Assembly: GCA_023433655.1 (NCBI GenBank)
Contig: JAEYUE010000042.1
Span: 1 to 9,841 of the forward strand
Direction of reading: 5' to 3'
DNA from: Pseudomonadota bacterium
Lineage (GTDB): Bacteria; Pseudomonadota; Alphaproteobacteria; Caulobacterales; Caulobacteraceae
Length of the DNA stretch: 9,841 nucleotides
In this document: positions 6,058 to 9,841 of the stretch, piece by piece
Numbering within the stretch: the first letter of the stretch is position 1
Layout: every line of letters begins with the position of its first letter
Notes under the pieces: generated by a model
Databases searched by the model: none
Told to the model about the DNA's origin: nothing
What the model saw: only the letters and a program-made list of their open reading frames with translations
Program-made: the position numbers and the translations under genes

Positions 6058-7014
6058 TCAGATCAATCGGATTTCCCGGAGCCGCTCGGTCAGGAAGTCC
6101 TCGGCCATGATGGCCTTTCCGGCGTAGCGGTCGGGGTTATCCGGCGTCACCATGGACGGCAGGGTCTCGATCACGAAGTCCGGGTTGAAATGCAGGAAGA
6201 AGGGCGTGGAATAGCGCGCGAAGCCGCGCCGCTCCGGGGCCGGATTGACCACACGGTGCGTCGTCGACGGCAGCACATGGTTGGTCAGACGCTGCAGCAT
6301 GTCGCCGATGTTGACCACCAGGGCGTTCGGCGGCGGGGCGATGTCCAGCCACTGACCGTCGGCGTCCTTCAGCTGCAGGCCGGCCTCCTCGGCCCCCAGC
6401 AGCAGGGTGATGACGTTGATGTCCTCGTGCGCGCCCGCCCGCACGCCCGGCGCGTCGGCCGGCACCGGCGGATAGTGCAGCATGCGCAGGACGCTGTTGC
6501 CGAGCTGGACCTTGTCCTCGAAGAAGTCGTCGCCCAGTTCGAGATGGCGGGCGATGGCGCGCAGGATCCGCCGGCCCAGTTCGTCCATCGCGGTGAACAT
6601 CCCGTACAGGTGGTCTCGGAAGCCCGGGACCTCGGTGGGCCACACGTTGTCGCGCATGTATTTCCGGTAGGGGTGACCCTCCGGCAGTTCGCGGCCGACG
6701 TGCCAGAATTCCTTGAGGTCGACGGTCTCCGCGCCCTTGGCGGCCTCGACCCCGAAGGGCGTCAACCCACGCGCACCGCCGGTGCCGGGCTGATGGTATT
6801 TACGCTTAACCTCTTCGGGCAGGGCGAAGAAGGCCTTGGCGTCGTCGAGGGCGCCGTCGATCACCGCCTCGTCCAGCCCGTGGTCGGCGATCACGGCGAA
6901 GCCGTAGCGCTTGAACGAGGTCCCCAGACGATCGGCGAAACCCTGGAAGTCGCGATCGTAGAGCGTCATCGACACCGGTTCGATCGCACGGGGGGTGGTC
7001 AGGCTGTCGGCCAT
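6058..7014 (-). CDS. 2-oxoglutarate/Fe(II)-dependent oxygenase, isopenicillin N synthase family
   Basis: This is a 318-residue soluble non-haem iron oxygenase. The N-terminal region (residues 16-75) is the DIOX_N type found in plant and bacterial IPNS-like enzymes, with YGFAVIADHGL and FFALPEEVKRKY. The catalytic jelly roll has the iron triad His196-x-Asp198 (AGAHEDINVITLL) and His253 (STTHRVVNP). Arg267-x-Ser269 (RYSTPFFLHF), the usual 2-oxoglutarate carboxylate anchor, follows. A complete RxS motif suggests use of 2-oxoglutarate rather than true isopenicillin N synthesis. The substrate cannot be read from the sequence; hydroxylation or desaturation of a small metabolite is likely. AGAGG seven bases before the ATG at 7014 supports the start. 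The gene is convergent with the Tad gene and divergent from the OmpA lipoprotein, so it is probably transcribed alone. Confidence 0.92.
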   Translation of the reverse strand: MADSLTTPRAIEPVSMTLYDRDFQGFADRLGTSFKRYGFAVIADHGLDEAVIDGALDDAKAFFALPEEVKRKYHQPGTGGARGLTPFGVEAAKGAETVDLKEFWHVGRELPEGHPYRKYMRDNVWPTEVPGFRDHLYGMFTAMDELGRRILRAIARHLELGDDFFEDKVQLGNSVLRMLHYPPVPADAPGVRAGAHEDINVITLLLGAEEAGLQLKDADGQWLDIAPPPNALVVNIGDMLQRLTNHVLPSTTHRVVNPAPERRGFARYSTPFFLHFNPDFVIETLPSMVTPDNPDRYAGKAIMAEDFLTERLREIRLI

Positions 7015-7193
7015 GGCGGGACCTCTGATGGAGTTCGGGCGTTTCCTTACGCCCTGCGAGCCGATCTTGGCAAAGCGAGGGCGCCGGCCGGCGGAGACAG
7101 CCGCGCGGAGGCCGTTCAGCCGCCGTACAGGCCGGAACCTTGACCGTAAGGCCGCGTTCCGCCGTCAATCAGGAACAGGAAGGACCCTTTCCC
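7015..7193. promoter_or_regulatory. divergent intergenic region, oxygenase and OmpA lipoprotein
   Basis: This 179-base gap must carry promoters for two genes reading away from each other. For the rightward gene TTGACC at 7140-7145 is a possible -35, with only a weak -10 (gtcaat, 7164-7169). For the leftward gene TTGCCA (complement of 7068-7073) is a possible -35, with a poor -10 near 7045-7050. A 12-base palindrome, CGCCGGCCGGCG, lies at 7082-7093 and may be chance in GC-rich DNA. AGGAAGGA at 7177-7184 is a strong ribosome-binding site for the ATG at 7194. Confidence 0.35.
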
Positions 7194-7862
7194 ATGCACG
7201 CCAGACTCCTCCTCACCGGCATCAGCATCGCCGCCCTGCTGGGCGCCTGCACGACCACCGATCCGTACAGCTCGACGCCCCGCCGCAACAACACCGCCAC
7301 CGGGGCCATCGCCGGCGCCGTCGGCGGCGCGGTGCTGGGCTATCTGACCAACACCTCGAATTCGGAAGAGGGCCGCAAGAACGCCCTGATCGGGGCCGGC
7401 ATCGGCGCGCTCGGCGGCGCCGCCGTCGGCGCCTATATGGATCGCCAGCAGCGCGAGCTGGAGGCCGAACTATCGGGCACCGGCGTGGGCGTGGCCCGCC
7501 AAGGCGACAATCTCGTGCTGCGCATGCCGGCCGACGTCACCTTCGCCACCGCCCAGGCCTCGATCGACAACCGCTTCTATCCTGTCCTCGACGACGTCGC
7601 CGCGGTGCTGAACCGCTACGACCAGTCGGTCGTCGACATCATCGGCCATGCCGACTCCGACGGCGCTGAGGACTTCAACCTCGACCTCTCGCGCCGCAGG
7701 GCCTCGTCGGTCGCCCAGTATCTGGTCAGCCGCAATGTCCTTGCCGACCGGCTCTACGTCGACGGTCGGGGCGAGTCCCAGCCCGTCGCCACCAACGCTA
7801 CCGCCGAGGGCAAGGCCCAGAACCGTCGGGTCGAGATCCTGATCCGTCCGTTCCGCGGCTAG
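7194..7862 (+). CDS. OmpA-family outer-membrane lipoprotein with glycine zipper
   Basis: This 222-residue protein has a signal peptide ending in LLGAC (lipidated Cys19). Next come glycine-zipper segments at about 37-52 (GAIAGAVGGAVLG) and 66-80 (IGAGIGALGGAAVGA), then an OmpA C-terminal domain (about 105-218). The domain shows the peptidoglycan-binding landmarks: GHAD with Asp154, RRRA with Arg169 fifteen residues later (the spacing of the diaminopimelate-binding Asp and Arg in OmpA), and NRRVEI at 210-215. The layout matches the YiaD/YfiB-like lipoproteins that tie the outer membrane to the cell wall. Thr follows the lipidated Cys, which fits outer-membrane sorting. ATG 7194 has an AGGAAGGA ribosome-binding site nine bases upstream and the signal peptide starts there; an in-frame non-ATG start at 7140 would bury it. 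A strong terminator follows 23 bases after the stop. Confidence 0.92.
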   Translation: MHARLLLTGISIAALLGACTTTDPYSSTPRRNNTATGAIAGAVGGAVLGYLTNTSNSEEGRKNALIGAGIGALGGAAVGAYMDRQQRELEAELSGTGVGVARQGDNLVLRMPADVTFATAQASIDNRFYPVLDDVAAVLNRYDQSVVDIIGHADSDGAEDFNLDLSRRRASSVAQYLVSRNVLADRLYVDGRGESQPVATNATAEGKAQNRRVEILIRPFRG

Positions 7863-7885
7863 AGCGGCCGGGCCCGAACGCAAGG

Positions 7886-7911
7886 GGCGGGGCTCCGGCC
7901 CCGCCTTTTTT
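7886..7911 (+). terminator. intrinsic terminator of the OmpA lipoprotein gene
   Basis: GGCGGGGC (7886-7893) pairs perfectly with GCCCCGCC (7898-7905) across a TCCG loop, followed at once by six T (7906-7911). This is a textbook Rho-independent terminator on the plus strand. Confidence 0.93.
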
Positions 7912-7995
7912 CTGTCGGACACCGTTCCGTGACTTGCGGCGGCCGGTCGCAGGTGCTGGATAACCAATGAGGTTTCCGAGTCGGGGGGAGCGCGG

Positions 7996-8163
7996 GTGCG
8001 AGCGGATCACGAATTCACCGACGGCGTCCGGCTGGGGGCGATCGCCGTCGTCTCGGCCGTGGTTACGGCGATGCTTGTGATCGGTGTCGGTCGAGGCCTG
8101 CTGCCCCAGGCCGGAGCCGAGGCCCGGGAGCAGCCGGTTCTGGTCGCCGCCTCGCTGCCCTAG
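7996..8163 (+). CDS. small single-span membrane protein (55 aa), unknown function
   Basis: A GTG at 7996 opens a 55-residue frame ending in TAG at 8161-8163. A GGGGGAG ribosome-binding site ends five bases upstream. The protein starts with MRADHEFTDG. It has one hydrophobic span at about 13-32 (LGAIAVVSAVVTAMLVIGVG) and then a short Ala/Pro-rich tail with charged residues (GAEAREQPVLVAASLP). Codon third positions are mostly G or C, as in the neighbouring genes. It starts 84 bases after the OmpA terminator, so it needs its own promoter; ttgcgg (7934-7939) and ggataa (7958-7963), 18 bases apart, are a weak candidate pair. A GANTC site at 7978-7982 lies just before it. Its stop shares the palindrome CTAG with the stop of the convergent ugd gene. 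I do not recognise the family. An open frame by chance is possible in GC-rich DNA, but the good ribosome-binding site and the clean hydrophobic span argue for a real gene. Confidence 0.6.
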   Translation: MRADHEFTDGVRLGAIAVVSAVVTAMLVIGVGRGLLPQAGAEAREQPVLVAASLP

Positions 8164-9464
8164 CCTCGCCCGATCGAGGCGTAGCGGAAGCCGCGGGCCT
8201 GCATGTCCTCGGGGCGGTAGATGTTGCGCAGGTCGACCATGACCGGCTGGCGCAGCAGGCTCTTCACCCGGTTCAGGTCCAGCGCCCGGAACTGGTCCCA
8301 CTCGGTCAGGATGACGACGACGTCGGCGCCCTCGACGGCCTCGTAGGGTCCGTCTTTGAACTCCACCTCCGGCAGCAGGTGAGCGGCCTCCTTCATACCC
8401 TCGGGATCGAAGGCCTGCACCCGCGCGCCCATGGCGATCAGGGCCGGCGCCACGTCCAGCGACGGCGCGTCGCGCATGTCATCGGTGTTCGGTTTGAAGG
8501 TCAGCCCCAGCAGGGCCACGGTCTTCCCGGCCAGGTCGCCGTCCAGCGCCGTCGCGACCCGACCGGCCATGGCCTTCTTGCGCGCGTCATTGACCTCGAC
8601 CGTGGTCTCGATCAGGCGCACTGGCGAACCGGCGTCCACCGCCGTGCGCACCAGCGCTAGGGTGTCCTTGGGGAAGCAGGAGCCGCCGTATCCCGGCCCG
8701 GCGTGCAGGAATTTGGATCCGATCCGGTTGTCCAGACCGATGCCGCGCGCCACCTGTTGCACGTCGGCCCCGACCTTTTCGCACAGGTCCGCCATTTCGT
8801 TGATGAAGGTGATCTTCATCGCCAGGAAGGCGTTGGCCGCATACTTGATCAGCTCGGACGTGCGCCGTCCGGTGAACAGGATGGGCGTCTCGTTCAGGTT
8901 CAGCGGACGGTACAGCTCGCGCATGACCTGACGCGCGCGCTCGTCGTCGGTCCCCACCACGACCCGGTCGGGCCGCTTGAAGTCCTCGATGGCGGCGCCT
9001 TCGCGCAGGAACTCCGGGTTCGAGACCACGGCGAAGTCGGCGTCGGGGCGGCGCTTGCGGACGATGGCCTCGATCTCGTCGCCCGTGCCGACGGGAACCG
9101 TCGACTTGGTGACGATGACGGTGAAGCCCTCGATCAGGCCGGCGATCTCCTCCGCGGCGGCGTGGACATAGCTCAGGTCGGCGTGACCGTCGCCGCGGCG
9201 AGACGGCGTCCCCACCGCGATGAACACGGCGTCAGCGGCCCGGATCGCCTCGGCCCCGTCGAGCGCGAACGACAGCCGTCCATCCCGGACGTTGGCGGCC
9301 ACGAGGTCGTCCAGCCCCGGCTCGAAGATGGGAATCACGCCCCGCTCCAGCCGCGCAATCTTGGAGGGATCCTTGTCGACGCAGGTCACCTCATGCCCGA
9401 AGTCGGCGAAACAGGCCCCTGACACCAGGCCCACATAGCCGGTTCCGATCATCGCGACGCGCAT
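8160..9464 (-). CDS. ugd: UDP-glucose 6-dehydrogenase
   Basis: This 434-residue cytoplasmic enzyme oxidises UDP-glucose to UDP-glucuronate with two NAD+, supplying capsule, exopolysaccharide or lipid sugar synthesis. The N-terminal Rossmann fold has IGTGYVG (Gly7, Gly9, Gly12) and Asp30 at the end of the second strand. VGTPS (84-88), TKSTVPVGTG (119-128) and SNPEFLREG (148-156) follow. The catalytic set is Lys207 and Asn211 (ELIKYAANAF) and Cys263 (GYGGSCFPKD), offset by three from the Lys204, Asn208 and Cys260 of the Streptococcus pyogenes enzyme. The C-terminal UDP-binding domain includes LGLTFKPNTDDMRDAPS (319-335) and ILTEWDQF. ATG 9464 is chosen because MRVAMIGTGYVG begins there and AAGGG lies about nine bases upstream; a longer frame to 9593 adds a stretch with no family match. 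GDP-mannose dehydrogenase shares this fold, but the residues favour UDP-glucose. It is transcribed alone after an upstream terminator. Confidence 0.95.
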   Translation of the reverse strand: MRVAMIGTGYVGLVSGACFADFGHEVTCVDKDPSKIARLERGVIPIFEPGLDDLVAANVRDGRLSFALDGAEAIRAADAVFIAVGTPSRRGDGHADLSYVHAAAEEIAGLIEGFTVIVTKSTVPVGTGDEIEAIVRKRRPDADFAVVSNPEFLREGAAIEDFKRPDRVVVGTDDERARQVMRELYRPLNLNETPILFTGRRTSELIKYAANAFLAMKITFINEMADLCEKVGADVQQVARGIGLDNRIGSKFLHAGPGYGGSCFPKDTLALVRTAVDAGSPVRLIETTVEVNDARKKAMAGRVATALDGDLAGKTVALLGLTFKPNTDDMRDAPSLDVAPALIAMGARVQAFDPEGMKEAAHLLPEVEFKDGPYEAVEGADVVVILTEWDQFRALDLNRVKSLLRQPVMVDLRNIYRPEDMQARGFRYASIGRG

Positions 9465-9541
9465 GCAGGTTCGCCCTTTTCGACAGAGGCAGGGAGATAG
9501 CGGCCGGTTCCAACTTTGGCCACCCCGTCGCCCTGCAAAGC

Positions 9542-9571
9542 AAAACCGCCGGCCCCGTGAGGGACCGGCGG
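9542..9571 (-). terminator. intrinsic terminator of the OmpA-like gene at the right edge
   Basis: On the minus strand CCGCCGG pairs with CCGGCGG (7 bp). Inside it, after one A-C type mismatch (9553/9564), come three more pairs around a four-base loop (9557-9560). TTTT (complement of 9542-9545) follows, then GC and TTT. The stem ends about 60 bases after the stop codon at 9633. Confidence 0.8.
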
Positions 9572-9632
9572 CTGTGCCGTTTGCCTTGCGCACCGGCCCC
9601 GGCCGGGGGGCGGGCGGCGGCTCGACGTCAAC

Positions 9633-9841
9633 CTAGAAGTTGATGCCGATGGTGGCGCGGCGGTTCAGAGGCTCGCGAACGCCGGCGGCGGTCGGGCGGG
9701 CCAGCTGGGTCTCGCCCTTGCCGGCCAGCGAGATCACGCCGCCGTTGACGCCCTGGGCGACCAGCGCGTCCGCAACGGTGCGGGCGCGGCGGTTCGACAG
9801 GCCGACGTTGTAGGCGGCCGAACCCGAGGTGTCGGCGTGGC
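9633..9841 (-). CDS. OmpA-family protein, C-terminal part only
   Basis: The last 68 residues of an OmpA C-terminal domain are visible; the start lies beyond the right edge. The sequence opens with HADTSGSAAYNVGLSNRRA, which carries the peptidoglycan-contacting Asp and, fifteen residues later, Arg. It ends with LNRRATIGINF and the TAG stop (complement of 9633-9635). AGKGETQLARPT before it is the usual GxGExxP region. The protein ends in Phe. Whether the missing part is an outer-membrane barrel or a simple anchor cannot be seen. The gene reads towards ugd on the same strand but has its own terminator at 9542-9571. Confidence 0.92.
   Translation of the reverse strand, partial: HADTSGSAAYNVGLSNRRARTVADALVAQGVNGGVISLAGKGETQLARPTAAGVREPLNRRATIGINF

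Noticed and set aside
7082..7093. 12-base palindrome CGCCGGCCGGCG as an operator
   Set aside because: It consists only of G and C, and such palindromes arise often in DNA of this composition; nothing else supports a binding site.
6190..7143. 317-residue plus-strand frame over the oxygenase gene
   Set aside because: The oxygenase on the other strand carries the full iron and 2-oxoglutarate motifs; this frame reads as its shadow.
9465..9593. N-terminal extension of UDP-glucose 6-dehydrogenase by 43 residues
   Set aside because: The family begins at MRVAMIGTGYVG, a ribosome-binding site precedes that ATG, and the extension overlaps the terminator of the next gene.

Overview
The window is GC-rich, densely packed bacterial chromosome, and most of it reads as ordinary core genome of an alphaproteobacterium. 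The gene families, the codon use, the Tad-type VWA protein, the OmpA-like proteins and a cluster of GANTC (CcrM-type) sites suggest Caulobacterales, possibly Brevundimonas. The genus is inferred from sequence style, not from a marker gene. I see no insertion sequence, phage gene, tRNA, rRNA or CRISPR array.

Layout from left to right. (1) A beta-propeller WD40 protein (20-985, +) follows closely on what is probably the last codons of an upstream gene. (2) A 342-base gap (986-1327) holds short inverted repeats, a duplicated block of 9-base units and five GANTC sites within 243 bases. (3) A monofunctional peptidoglycan glycosyltransferase, mtgA (1328-2056, +), probably starts at TTG. (4) A lipoprotein peptidase of family M2, the angiotensin-converting-enzyme family (2152-4047, +), has a complete active site. 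(5) A TadG-like protein (4189-6051, +) has a VWA domain that carries two tandem FCCH-like repeats. (6) A 2-oxoglutarate/Fe(II) oxygenase of the isopenicillin-N-synthase type (6058-7014, -) is convergent with the Tad gene. (7) An OmpA-domain lipoprotein with a glycine zipper (7194-7862, +) is divergent from the oxygenase and ends at a strong terminator. (8) A 55-residue single-span membrane protein (7996-8163, +) has a stop codon that overlaps the stop codon of the convergent UDP-glucose 6-dehydrogenase gene (8160-9464, -). (9) A terminator (9542-9571, -) ends a second OmpA-family gene, which enters from the right edge (9633-9841, -).

The genes do not form one pathway. A loose theme is the cell envelope: peptidoglycan polymerisation (MtgA), peptidoglycan-binding OmpA domains (two genes), a surface or pilus-related VWA protein, a lipoprotein peptidase and nucleotide-sugar supply for polysaccharide (Ugd). 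The signals most worth following are the GANTC/nonamer cluster upstream of mtgA, the FCCH-like repeats inside the Tad VWA protein, and the unlisted small membrane protein. I found no clear evidence of a wholly new multi-gene system.
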